64,000 nucleotides of DNA from Ectopseudomonas oleovorans. GTDB taxonomy: Bacteria; Pseudomonadota; Gammaproteobacteria; Pseudomonadales; Pseudomonadaceae. Position numbers and translations under genes: made by a program. Location of the stretch: NCBI RefSeq assembly GCF_003052605.1, contig NZ_QASO01000130.1, positions 124,001 to 188,000 on the forward strand, in the 5' to 3' direction. This document shows, in pieces, positions 45,894 to 54,991 of the stretch (position 1 is its first letter; every line of letters starts with the position of its first letter). The notes beneath the pieces were generated by a model. It worked only from the letters and a program-made list of their open reading frames with translations. It was not told the DNA's origin and did no database searches.

Positions 45894-45924
45894 TTGACCC
45901 TATAGCCACTACATGGTTTTTAAT
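45894..45924 (+). promoter_or_regulatory. CadR/PbrR-type promoter of the HMA-CDF transporter
   Basis: -35 TTGACC (45894-45899), dyad ACCCTATAGCCACTACATGG, -10 TTTAAT after 19 bp, 34 bp before the ATG at 45958. It lies in the MerR/transporter divergent region, so it may also affect the regulator. Confidence 0.88.
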
Positions 45925-45957
45925 CGGTAGAATCAAGTCCTATAGGAGAGGCGAGTC

Positions 45958-46851
45958 ATGACTTCTTGTGATAAATCCTGTGGCTGTGGCCCTGAGCCGG
46001 TAAGCACTGAAGCGGCAGCCGCGCCTTCGAATGAAGGGACTTGGGTCAGCAGTTTTTCTGTGCCCAAGATGGATTGCCCGTCAGAAGAGCGAATGATTCG
46101 GCTCGCGCTCAATGGCTTTTCTGAACTCAATTCGCTGTCCTTTGATCTGAGCAGCAGACAGGTACGCGCTTTCCATGACGGTCCGGTTGACCAGATCGCG
46201 ACCAAGCTGGAGTCGCTTGGTTTAGGGGCAACGCTTCTCGGCACTCAACCGGCCAGCCAGGAAGCAGCTTCGACCAATAGCGCCAGTGAAGAGCTGACTG
46301 CTTCCAAGGAGGCCGGCACGCTCAAAATCCTGCTCGGTATCAATGCCGCGATGTTTGTCATCGAGTTGGGCGCGGGCTTGATCGCTCAGTCGACGGGCCT
46401 GATCGCCGACTCGCTGGACATGTTTGCTGATGCAGCCGTCTATGGCCTGGCTCTCTTTGCGGTCGGTCGAGCTGCGCAGCTGCAGGTTCGCGCTGCGCAC
46501 CTGGCGGGTATCGTCCAGATCGTATTGGCTCTGGGGGTACTCGTGGAGGTGGTTAGACGCTTCATGTATGGCAGCGAACCTGAGTCGATGCTGATGATGG
46601 GGATTGGCTTATTTGCACTCGTCGCGAACGCCAGCTGTCTGTTGATGATCTATGGCCATCGCGAAGGCGGTGCACACATGAAAGCGAGTTGGATTTTTTC
46701 GGCCAACGATGTGATCGCGAATATTGGCGTTATCGCCGCCGGAGCTCTGGTGGCGTGGACAGGTTCTCCCTATCCAGATTTGGTGATTGGTACCGTCGTT
46801 GGCCTCATCGTACTGAACGGTGCGCGTCGAATCCTGGCATTGAAAGCCTGA
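45958..46851 (+). CDS. Cation transporter, HMA-like domain plus CDF membrane domain
   Basis: 297 residues. N-terminal Cys-rich start (CDKSCGCGP) and an HMA-like domain with KMDCPSEERMIRLALNG (single Cys in place of CxxC). This is followed by six membrane segments with the CDF metal-site helix GLIADSLDMFADAAVYGLAL and a second site FSANDVIANIGVIAAG. GGAG lies about 9 nt upstream. Inner-membrane Cd/Zn/Pb export is inferred from family and the CadR-type promoter. Confidence 0.9.
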   Translation: MTSCDKSCGCGPEPVSTEAAAAPSNEGTWVSSFSVPKMDCPSEERMIRLALNGFSELNSLSFDLSSRQVRAFHDGPVDQIATKLESLGLGATLLGTQPASQEAASTNSASEELTASKEAGTLKILLGINAAMFVIELGAGLIAQSTGLIADSLDMFADAAVYGLALFAVGRAAQLQVRAAHLAGIVQIVLALGVLVEVVRRFMYGSEPESMLMMGIGLFALVANASCLLMIYGHREGGAHMKASWIFSANDVIANIGVIAAGALVAWTGSPYPDLVIGTVVGLIVLNGARRILALKA

Positions 46852-46902
46852 CCAGCCGGATCGACAGCCACTCCCATTTTCCCAAACAGAGACGCGTAGC
46901 TT

Positions 46903-47142
46903 GTGACTGACGTTGATACGACTGAGATAGAACAGTTGATGGCTGGATTGAGCGGCAAAATTGCCGAAGGGCATGCAGCCCAAAGTTGCGATGCAGCTTA
47001 TGCTGTTTATTTGGAGCTTGAGGCGCTTCGTGAACAATTCGCACCCAAGCCTGATGTGAATAGAACCCGTACAAAAGCCGGGGTGGAGAAAGCCTTGGAG
47101 CAAGCCAGCCAGAAGGCTTGGCGATCCGCGTCACCTGTTTGA
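46903..47142 (+). CDS. Small hypothetical protein whose 3' end runs into Tn3 DNA
   Basis: 79 residues from GTG 46903, largely helical (EIEQLMAGLSGKIAEGHAAQSCDAAYAVYLELEALREQF). The last ten or so codons are antisense-free but overlap resolvase sequence in another frame, so the natural C-terminus is probably lost at a deletion junction near 47110-47130. No family recognised. Confidence 0.4.
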   Translation: MTDVDTTEIEQLMAGLSGKIAEGHAAQSCDAAYAVYLELEALREQFAPKPDVNRTRTKAGVEKALEQASQKAWRSASPV

Positions 47143-47638
47143 GGATCGTGCCTCTGGCGCGAAGGATGACCGTGCCGGCTTGGCGCGGGCGCTTGAGTTC
47201 GTTCGAGCCGGCGATGTGCTGGTGGTGTGGAAACTCGACCGGCTCGGTCGCTCGCTGTCGCACCTGCTCGCCATTGTGACTTCGCTCAAGGACAAGCGGG
47301 TGGCGTTCCGCTCGCTGACAGAGAACCTGGACACTACGACGCCCTCGGGCGAATTCCTGTTCCAGGTGTTCGGTGCGCTCGCGCAGTACGAGCGCGCCTT
47401 GATTCAGGAGCGCGTCGTCGCGGGCTTGGCCGCCGCACGCAAACGCGGCCGGATCGGCGGCCGGCCGCAGGCGATCACTGGTGAGAAGCTGGACGCCATC
47501 GTCGCCGCGCTCGATGGCGGCATGTCTAAGGCGGCGGTGTGCCGCAACTTCAATGTCAAGCGCACTACGTTGATCGAAACATTGACGCGAGCAGGTTGGC
47601 GTGGTGCGGGAAGGACGGTCGATGAGCAACAAGAATAA
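47133..47638 (+). pseudogene. tnpR: Tn3-family resolvase, 5' truncated
   Basis: Serine recombinase lacking its first ~40 residues, including the catalytic Ser. It enters at DPRHLFEDRASGAKDDRAGL and continues normally (LVVWKLDRLGRSLSHL, FGALAQYERALIQERVVAGLAAAR, C-terminal HTH MSKAAVCRNFNVKRTTLIETL). Overlaps tnpA by 17 nt. The left end of the transposon and res site are missing. Confidence 0.9.
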
Positions 47639-50600
47639 GCTACTCACCGTCTTTTCTGACGCAGAGCAGGAAGCCTTGTACGGCCTACCGGACTTCGACG
47701 ATGCTCAGCGGCTGGAATACCTGGCGTTGACCGAATCTGAACTGGCGTTCGCCAGCAGCCGGCCTAGCCTGCAGGCCCAAGTCTATTGCGTCTTGCAGAT
47801 CGGCTACTTCAAGGCCAAGCATGCTTTCTTCCGCTTCGATTGGCATGAGGTCGAGGACGATTGCGCCTTCGTGCTGAGTCGCTATTTCCACGGCGAAGCG
47901 TTCGAACGCAAGGCGATCACCAAGCATGAGCACTACAGCCAGAGGGGTCAGATCGCCGAACTGTTCGGCTACCGGTCGTGGGCGGCTAGCTTCCTGCCGC
48001 AACTGGCACAGCAGGCTGAACAGATCGTGCGGCGCGACGTAATGCCAGGATTCGTGGCCGCCGAACTGATCGTTTGGCTCAGCGAGCACAAAATCATCCG
48101 GCCCGGCCACACCACCTTACAAGAGCTGGTCAGTGAAGCCCTGTCCACCGAACGCAGGCGCTTGGGCGGCTTGCTGGCAGAAGTGTTGGACGAATCGGCC
48201 AAAGCTGCGCTGGGCCAGCTCCTGGTGCGTGACGACACCCTGTCTCAACTGGCAGCGCTCAAGCAGGACGCTAAAGATTTTGGCTGGCGTCAGATGGCAG
48301 GGGAGCGCGAGAAGCGCGCCACGCTGAAGTCCTTGCACGGGATCGCCAAGGCGCTGCTGCCCAAGCTCGGCATCTCGCAGCAGAACCTGCTGTACTACGC
48401 GAGCCTGGCGAACTTCTATACCGTCCATGACCTGCGCCACCTGAAGGCGGAGCAGACCCGGCTCTACCTGCTGTGCTATGCCTGGGTACGTTACCGGCAG
48501 CTCACCGACAACCTGGTCGACGCGATGGCCTTCCACATGAAAAAACTTGAGGACGAGAGCCGCACGGGTGCGAAACAGTCCTTTGTCGCCGAACAGCTGC
48601 GACGCCATCAGGAAACGCCGCAGGTTGGCCGCCTGCTGTCGCTGTACGTGGACGACAGCGTGGCCGATCCGACGCCGTTCGGCGAGGTGCGCCAACGCGC
48701 CTACAAAATCATGTCCAGGGAATTGCTGCAAAACACGGCGCAGCGCATGAGCGTCAAGCCACTGAACAAACTGGCGCTGCACTGGCAGGCGGTGGACGGC
48801 CTGGCCGAACGCATTCGACGCCATCTACGGCCGCTGTACGTCGCGCTCGACTTCGCCGGCACGGCCCCCGATAACCCATGGCTCGCGGCGCTGACTTGGG
48901 CCAAGAGCGTGTTCGCCAAGCAGCAGCGCCTATCACAACGGCCACTCGACGAATGTCCGGCGGCAACGCTGCCGAAACGCTTGCGTCCGTACCTGCTGAT
49001 GTTCGATGCCGAAGGCACGCCGACAGGCCTGCATGCCGATCGTTACGAATTCTGGCTTTACCGTCAGGTCAGGAAACGCTTCCAGGCGGGCGAGCTCTAC
49101 ATTGACGACAGCTTGCAGCACCGGCATTTGTCCGACGAGTTGGTTTCGATGGACGAGAAAGCCGCTGTGCTCGCGCAGATGGACATCCCCTTCCTGCGGC
49201 AGCCGGTCAGTGCCCAGCTCGATGCACTGGCGGCCGAGTTGCGTGCGCAATGGGTGGCGTTCAATCGCGAGCTGAAACAGGGCAAGCTGACGCACCTGGA
49301 ATACGACAAGGACACGCAGAGACTGACCTGGCGCAAGCCCAAGGGGGAGAACCAGAAGGCGCGCGAGCAAGCTCTCTACGAGCAACTGCCATACTGCGAT
49401 GTCGCCGACGTGTTTCGCTTCGTCAACGGCCAGTGCCAGTTCCTGTCGGCGCTGACACCATTGCAGCCACGCTATGCGAAGAAGGTAGCCGACGCCGACA
49501 GTCTGATGGCGGTGATCATTGCCCAAGCCATGAACCACGGCAACCAGGTTATGGCACGTACCAGCGACATCCCGTACCACGTCCTGGAGAGTACCTACCA
49601 GCAGTACCTGCGCCAGGCGACGCTACATGTGGCCAACGATTGCATCAGCAACGCCATCGCCGCACTGCCGATCTTCCCGCATTACTCGTTCGACCTCGAT
49701 TCGTTGTACGGTGCCGTTGATGGGCAGAAATTCGGCGTCGAGCGACCAACTGTGAAGGCGCGCTACTCGCGCAAATATTTCGGCCGCGGCAAGGGCGTCG
49801 TCGCCTACACGCTGCTGTGCAATCACGTGCCGTTGAACGGCTACCTGATAGGCGCACACGAGTACGAGGCTCACCACGTGTTCGACATCTGGTACCGCAA
49901 CACGTCGGACATCGTGCCGAGCGCGATCACCGGCGACATGCACAGCATCAACAAGGCCAACTTCGCCATCCTGCACTGGTTCGGACTTCGTTTCGAGCCG
50001 CGCTTCACCGACCTCGACGACCAGTTGCAGGAGCTGTATTGCGCCGATGATCTGGCATTGTACGAGAAATGCCTGATCCGGCCGGCTGGCCAGATCGACC
50101 GGCAACTCATCGTCGGTGAGAAGGCGAACATCGACCGAATCGTCGCCACACTGGGCCTGAAGGAAATGACGCAGGGCACGCTGATCCGCAAGCTGTGCAC
50201 CTATACGGCGCCGAACCCGACGCGGCGCGCAATCTTCGAGTTCGACAAGCTCATCCGCAGTATCTACACACTGCGCTACCTGCGCGACCCGCAACTGGAG
50301 CGTAATGTTCACCGCTCGCAGAACCGCATTGAGTCCTATCACCAGCTACGCTCGACCATCGCCCAAGTCGGTGAAGAAGGAATTGACCGGCCGCACCGAC
50401 ATCGAAATCGAGATCAGCAACCAGTGCGCCAGGCTGATCGGCAACGCGATCATCTTCTACAACTCGGCGATCCTGTCCCTGCTGCTGACGAAGTACGAGG
50501 CAGCTGGCAATGCCAAGGCGCTGGCGTTGATCACGCAGATGTCGCCAGCGGCCTGGCGGCACATCCTGCTGAACGGGCATTACACCTTCCAGACTGACGG

Positions 50601-50649
50601 CAAGTTCATCGACCTGGATGCGCTCGTGGCGGGACTGGAGCTGGGCTGA
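47622..50649 (+). pseudogene. tnpA: Tn3-family transposase, frameshifted near the C-terminus
   Basis: Starts ATG 47622 (MSNKNKLLTVFSDAEQEALYGL). It runs about 920 residues as a normal Tn3 transposase with DDE elements in LYGAVDGQKFGVE, ITGDMHSINKANFAILHWFG and QNRIESYHQLRSTIAQVG. There the frame breaks (about 50370) and reads nonsense to 50597. The correct continuation KKELTGRTDIEIEISNQCARLIGNAI lies in the next frame to 50649 and ends LDALVAGLELG. The glutamate region is just before the break. Probably inactive. Confidence 0.92.
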
Positions 50650-50681
50650 CGGAAATTTCTGGGATTCCGGCGTACAACCCC
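50644..50681. repeat. Right 38-bp inverted repeat of the Tn3-family element
   Basis: Read inward from the outer end it begins GGGGTTGTACGCCGGAATCC and ends at the tnpA stop region, exactly 38 bp. The GGGG start and length are diagnostic. No matching left repeat is seen in the window. Confidence 0.85.
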
Positions 50682-51097
50682 GATGTGGAAGGAGTTACTG
50701 GCGGAACAGTGCGCTGTAAGTGGCGACCGACAGGCTGTTCTGCATTTTTACTGCACAAGGTTCGGGCGGCGTGGATCGGAAGGGGGCACTCCTCGCCTGC
50801 CCATATGGCGCCCGCCACGCCGCGCAGCCCGCACCGTCACGAGGCACGCGGCCGATGTCCTGTGCGCCCTTTGGCATCACCCTTCGCGCCAGTGCGCTCC
50901 AGAAAAGTGCAGGACCATGCCAGGCGTGCCACGGAGGCTGGCTCCAAGCCCTGAAAAAATTAGCTAAGCCGCTGAAAACAGACGCATTTCTCGAAGTGGC
51001 AAGGGATATGCAAAGCCCGTTCAGCTTGCTTCCGAGCTGTTGCCGACTTACCCGCCGGGCTACTGAATTTCCGGCGCCACCATTAGGGAATACCACC
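50682..51097. other. Interval between Tn3 end and TorF gene, no recognisable gene
   Basis: About 415 bp without a family-like frame or clear repeat. The last part (51040-51097) should hold the porin promoter; a GGGAATACC motif precedes its ATG. Confidence 0.5.
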
Positions 51098-51820
51098 ATG
51101 CTCAAGAAACTGACTCTCGCCACCGTTGCCGCCAGCGCCGTGACCGCCAGCAGCTTCGCCGTCGCCGAAACCCTCTCCAGCCCTGTTGGCGACTTCGACG
51201 TCAGCATGAACGTCGGCCTGACCTCGGACTACATCTTCCGTGGCATTTCGCAGACCCAGGGCAACGGCGCGATCCAGGGCGGTCTGGACGTGGCCCATGA
51301 AAATGGCCTGTACATTGGCACCTGGGCTTCCAACGTCGACTTCGGCGGTGACGCTTCGGTGGAGTTCGACTACTACCTGGGCTTTGGCAACGACATCACC
51401 GAGAACATTTCCTACGACCTGGGCTGGATCAAGTACGACTACCCAGGCGAGAGCGCGCTGAACTTCAGCGAGTACTACGGCAGCCTGAGCGCCTACGGCC
51501 TCACGGTCGGTGCGGCCTATTCCGATGACTTCGGCGGCAGCGACACCACCCTCTACTCCTACGTCTACTATGAGTACGCCCTGCCCTACGACGTCGGCCT
51601 GGCCCTGCAGTACGGCAAGTACGATTTCAAGGACGCCACCTTCGGCAACGACGATTCCTACAACGACTGGTCCATCGGCCTGAGCAAGACGCTGGTCGGC
51701 CTCGACTTCGGCCTGACCTACAGCGACACCAGCCTGAGCGGCAGCGAATGCGCAGGCTTCGTCGGCAAGGACGACTACTGCGACGCGACCTTAGTGGTCT
51801 CGGTTTCCAAGACCCTGTAA
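51098..51820 (+). CDS. TorF-family putative porin
   Basis: 240 residues from ATG 51098. Signal peptide (MLKKLTLATVAASAVTASSFAVAE), then the family signature VSMNVGLTSDYIFRGISQTQGNGAIQGGLD and alternating beta strands rich in Tyr/Gly/Asp, ending SVSKTL. Outer-membrane beta barrel of unknown solute. Has a strong terminator directly after. GC and codon use match the chromosomal blocks, so it may be resident DNA between mobile segments. Confidence 0.9.
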   Translation: MLKKLTLATVAASAVTASSFAVAETLSSPVGDFDVSMNVGLTSDYIFRGISQTQGNGAIQGGLDVAHENGLYIGTWASNVDFGGDASVEFDYYLGFGNDITENISYDLGWIKYDYPGESALNFSEYYGSLSAYGLTVGAAYSDDFGGSDTTLYSYVYYEYALPYDVGLALQYGKYDFKDATFGNDDSYNDWSIGLSKTLVGLDFGLTYSDTSLSGSECAGFVGKDDYCDATLVVSVSKTL

Positions 51821-51835
51821 GCGGGACTGCGGTAG

Positions 51836-51871
51836 AAAAAGGGGGGCGCCGAATCGGCGCCCCCCTTTTTT
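51836..51871 (+). terminator. Rho-independent terminator after the TorF porin
   Basis: AAAAAGGGGGGCGCC-GAATC-GGCGCCCCCC followed by six T; a 10-bp-plus GC stem 15 bp past the stop. Confidence 0.93.
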
Positions 51872-52071
51872 GTTCGCGCCTCGCGGCTCCCAGCCTCCGC
51901 CTGCGATTGGAGCCGTCTCGTCGGCGACCGGGCTACCGTTGCGCCGCGCCTGGTACTGATCGTGGCGGAAACCCGCGCCGTGCGCGCTTCACTCCGCAGC
52001 GGCTCCGTCCATGGGCTACGAAACCGCCAAAGCGCAACGCCGGGCAGAACCCGGCGTTGCGTACCCCCTAG

Positions 52072-52089
52072 CAGGCCGTTGAAAAACTC
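52072..52089. repeat. Element end resembling the riboswitch MITE terminus
   Basis: CAGGCCGTTGAAAAACT, the same outer sequence as the element at 6707-6846. The partner end is not visible nearby and the following 140 bp has no frame, so it is likely a broken IS or MITE end. Confidence 0.55.
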
Positions 52090-52229
52090 GGCTTCAACTG
52101 CCCCAACCCGTCCGGTTTGGCGCTTTTTCAAGCGCTTTGGCCTAACGGAGTCCACACAAGGCCTGACTTCAGGCCTTTTTGACAGGTTTCAGCACCACGT
52201 TCACGCCTTTCTGCGGATTTCGGAGCATC

Positions 52230-52322
52230 GTGACCGGCCGTTTCGGTTGATCGTGACCGGTCATTTCGCTAACGCGTGACCGCTGATTTCGCTAACAACG
52301 TGACCGATTTTCCACCTGTTCC
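52230..52322. repeat. Four ~23-bp direct repeats starting GTGACCG
   Basis: GTGACCG occurs at 52230, 52253, 52276 and 52300, with TTTCG or TTTCGCTAAC at a fixed place in the repeats. Regularly spaced terminal repeats of this size are typical of IS21-family ends or Tn7-type transposase sites. The sequence is unlike the Tn7-like end at 59461-59524, so an IS21-type remnant is more likely. Confidence 0.6.
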
Positions 52323-52414
52323 GAAACAGGCGGTCACGGCTTTGCGCCAACAGCGCCTTGGCACTGCGCCGCTGTTGCTTGGGCCGCAGCGAATCGGCTT
52401 TTAGCGCCTGCTCC

Positions 52415-53111
52415 AGCGTGGCGTGAACCCGATCTGCTCTCGGGTGGCGAACGTCAGCGAGTCGGCATAGCTCGCGCCCTGGCGGTCAGCCCGCGCCTGC
52501 TTCTGCTGGACGAGCCGCTGGCCGCGCTCGACCTAAAGCGCAAACAGGAGATCCTGCCCTATCTGGAGCGGCTGCACGACGAGCTTTCCATCCCGGTTCT
52601 CTACGTCAGCCACTCCCCAGACGAAGTGGCACGGCTGGCCGATTACCTGGTAGCAATTGAGTCAGGGCGGGTGTTGGCTGCTGGCCCCCTAGCCGAAACG
52701 CTGGCCCGCCTCGATTTACCGTTCCGGCTCGGTGACGATGCCGGAGCAGTGCTTGATGCCACGGTGGGCGAAGTAGACAAGGATTGGCACCTGGTGCGCG
52801 TGGATTTCGCGGGTGGCAGTCTGTGGGCGCGCGATCAGGGCCTGTCTGTCGGCCGCCGTGTCAGGGTGCGCGTCCTGGCGCGAGACGTGAGCTTGGCCGA
52901 ACAACCGGGGAGGAGCAGCATTCAAAATGTGCTGCGCGGCCAGGTCGATGCCATCGGCAACGACGAACATCCCGGCCTGGCGCTAGTGCGCGTCCGGGTT
53001 GGCGATGCCATGCTGTTGGCTCGGCTGACCAAGCGGGCGGTTACTTCGCTCAGCGTGACGCCTGGGCAAACCCTGTGGGTGCAGGTGAAGTCGGTTGCCC
53101 TGATGGAGTGA
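52415..53111 (+). pseudogene. modC: 5'-truncated molybdate ABC transporter ATPase
   Basis: About 230 codons without a valid start. The frame enters just before the ABC signature (PDLLSGGERQRVGIARALAV), continues with Walker B RLLLLDEPLAALDLKRK, the switch region VLYVSHSPDEVARLADY and a C-terminal TOBE/Mop domain (VRVRVLARDVSLAEQPGRSS, LTKRAVTSLSVTPGQTLWVQVKSVALME). Walker A and Q-loop are missing. The break coincides with IS-like repeats at 52230-52322. No modA or modB nearby. Confidence 0.88.
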
Positions 53112-53189
53112 GCGCCGTGTCCCCTTCCCAGCTTGATACGACTTTGCCGTTTTCTCGATCCATCCATTCGACAGCGAAGGAGCAAGAGC

Positions 53190-53495
53190 ATGCTATTGCC
53201 GGGAGCAGAAGCACTGGGAATGACTCACAACCAATGCCTGGAGCTGCTTGAAAGCGCCGAGGACACGCTCGACTTCCTGACCTCCAGCCTGACCTACCTG
53301 ATCCATGCGGAAAGCCAGCAGGCGCAACCAGATGCTGGACTGATCGCTGAGTGGGAAGCCTTGGATCAGGAGGTGTTCGAGGTGCAGCATGCGTTGCTGG
53401 GTTCGGACGTAGAGACCTATCGGCAGGTCATCAAGACCTATGGTCAGCGCAACCGCGAGCTGCGCCCGGTTGTTGATCGGTACATGGCGAAGTAG
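53190..53495 (+). CDS. Hypothetical helical protein downstream of the modC fragment
   Basis: 101 residues from ATG 53190 (AAGGAG 8 nt upstream, a strong site). Highly acidic and helical: HNQCLELLESAEDTLDFLTSSLTYLIHAES, LIAEWEALDQEVFEVQHALL, YGQRNRELRPVVDRYM. No family recognised and no membrane or signal segment. It overlaps the 3' end of the convergent gene at 53431-54489 by 65 nt. Confidence 0.6.
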   Translation: MLLPGAEALGMTHNQCLELLESAEDTLDFLTSSLTYLIHAESQQAQPDAGLIAEWEALDQEVFEVQHALLGSDVETYRQVIKTYGQRNRELRPVVDRYMAK

Positions 53496-54489
53496 CTGAC
53501 GGCTCGATGGCTGGCTGTACAGGACGCCCTGCACCAGAGCGTTTGCCGCCCCATTGTCCCCGCACGTCTTCTCGGCATCGGTGCCAGCCCTCGGCCCGTA
53601 TGAGCATTGGCCAAATCAGCAGCGGATGTTCATGTAGGTGCTGATTGATCAGTCGGTAAATCTGGTGGGCCTTGGGGGGCAGGCCATCAGGGCTGTGCAG
53701 TAGGTCAAGCAGCATGCCCACGGCATTGCCATCGTTGAACTCCTGCTGCCGTTCGCCAAGCAATTGCCACAACAGTGGGCGACGCTCCGTCAGCCAGGCC
53801 GCAATGCTCTGTTCGGGGAGCAGCACCACGGGAGTGAAGAGCCCTTCATGGAACTCCGTCACTTCCTTGGTCAGGATGCGATTTACCGCCTTATCGAACC
53901 GCTCTCTTTGGCGAACGCCTGACTTGTAGCGTGCCGCCGCAGCTTGCATTCCGACCTCATCCTGAAGCGGAACATTGGGAGAGTGGTGTGCACAGAGTTT
54001 TCTTCCTGGTAATGGCTGCCGCCAACACAACGTGCAAAAGCTAAACGGATCAACTCGCTGGCCATTTTCCAAGCGCAAATGACTCTGCACGGGGATCTTC
54101 AGTTGAGTACACATGCTGAGGAAGTAGGTGACCTCAATGACAGTCGGGAACGTGTACTCCCTTGGCGGCCAAGTCGTGTAGTGATGGATAAGCTCCACTG
54201 CCTTCATTACTTCAAACAGCTGGGGGTTGTTGCTCTTACCAACACAGCACCCCAGGTCGGCATAAATTCCCCAGATGCCATTCCAGGTCGCTATGCGCTG
54301 CCCATAAAGCACATGGCAATGCTCAGGCGGGATCAGGGGCTGTAGATACTGCCTGATCAGTCGCAGCGCGATTGCGGGCGTAACAGCTATGTCAGCAGCG
54401 TGCAGCCTGATTGCCCAGAGGGCAACCGCTACGTCCTCGTATACGAAAGAGTCGAGAAGTTCATCGTCCAGGTAGAAAGGCAAAATCAA
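53431..54489 (-). CDS. Unrecognised 352-residue protein with a zinc-knuckle-like motif
   Basis: Starts with TTG 54489 (ILPFYLDDELLDSFVYEDVAVALWAIRL). Middle part holds CTLCWRQPLPGRKLCAHH, a CxxC-x9-CxxH arrangement that could bind zinc; the C-terminal part has RGQWGGKRSGAGRPV, a GGxRxGAGRP motif common in phage and DNA-binding proteins. The last 25 or so residues look low-complexity and overlap the opposite gene, so the true end may be truncated. Divergent from the small HTH gene at 54584 (about 95 bp). No family assigned; a mobile-element accessory role is a guess. Confidence 0.6.
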   Translation of the reverse strand: MILPFYLDDELLDSFVYEDVAVALWAIRLHAADIAVTPAIALRLIRQYLQPLIPPEHCHVLYGQRIATWNGIWGIYADLGCCVGKSNNPQLFEVMKAVELIHHYTTWPPREYTFPTVIEVTYFLSMCTQLKIPVQSHLRLENGQRVDPFSFCTLCWRQPLPGRKLCAHHSPNVPLQDEVGMQAAAARYKSGVRQRERFDKAVNRILTKEVTEFHEGLFTPVVLLPEQSIAAWLTERRPLLWQLLGERQQEFNDGNAVGMLLDLLHSPDGLPPKAHQIYRLINQHLHEHPLLIWPMLIRAEGWHRCREDVRGQWGGKRSGAGRPVQPAIEPSATSPCTDQQPGAARGCADHRS

Positions 54490-54583
54490 GTGTCCAATCT
54501 GGCTAGTAGTTGGGCATCCACCAACTGCCTAGCATGCGCTATCGGGATATTGCAGTGCAGGCAAGGGGATGACGGTGGAGACG

Positions 54584-54766
54584 ATGACACTCATGGAGGT
54601 GAGCCAGATTCTCAGGATTTCTGAGCATACGGCCCGCAACCGGCTGAGCATGGGCCTGCCGATGCCGCCTTCGTTCCGCGTCGGCCGCCGCCGTTTGTTC
54701 CTCAAGCAGGAGGTCGAGCGGTGGCTGGCCGCACAGGCTGGTGTATCCGGCAGCTACGACCACTAA
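54584..54766 (+). CDS. Small HTH (excisionase/MerR-like) DNA-binding protein
   Basis: About 60 residues. TLMEVSQILRISEHTARNRLSMGLPMPPSFRVGRRRLFLKQEVERWL is an HTH_17/AlpA-type excisionase fold. ATG 54584 follows GGAG closely; ATG 54569 is an alternative. A terminator-like hairpin follows at 54834-54868. Divergent from the unknown gene at 53431-54489, which it may regulate. Confidence 0.75.
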   Translation: MTLMEVSQILRISEHTARNRLSMGLPMPPSFRVGRRRLFLKQEVERWLAAQAGVSGSYDH

Positions 54767-54833
54767 GGCCCAGAAACGCTACAGGACATCACGCTATCGA
54801 TTAGGTCATGCGGGCAACAAAAACTGTGGACGC

Positions 54834-54868
54834 AAAAAAGGCCCGGAGCAGCAACTCCGAGCCTTTTT
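54834..54868. terminator. Terminator-like hairpin after the small HTH gene
   Basis: AAAAAAGGCCCGGAG-CAGCAA-CTCCGAGCCTTTTT: one mismatch in a 9-bp stem, with A and T runs on both sides, so it may work in both directions. Confidence 0.8.
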
Positions 54869-54991
54869 CTAGATGACATAAGCACCTTCAACGCTTGTGG
54901 ATTCTCAGCGTCCTTCTATCGGCTGTCAAGGCCGAGGGGCAGGTACTGCCTGCCGTTCAGCGCCCCACCCACGGGGCACGAAGGAGTATGG

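Noticed and set aside
52230-52322. Left end of the Tn7-like transposon
   Set aside because: The repeats (GTGACCG...) share no sequence with the right-end repeats (ATGAAACTTTATTTG); Tn7-type ends share one TnsB site consensus.
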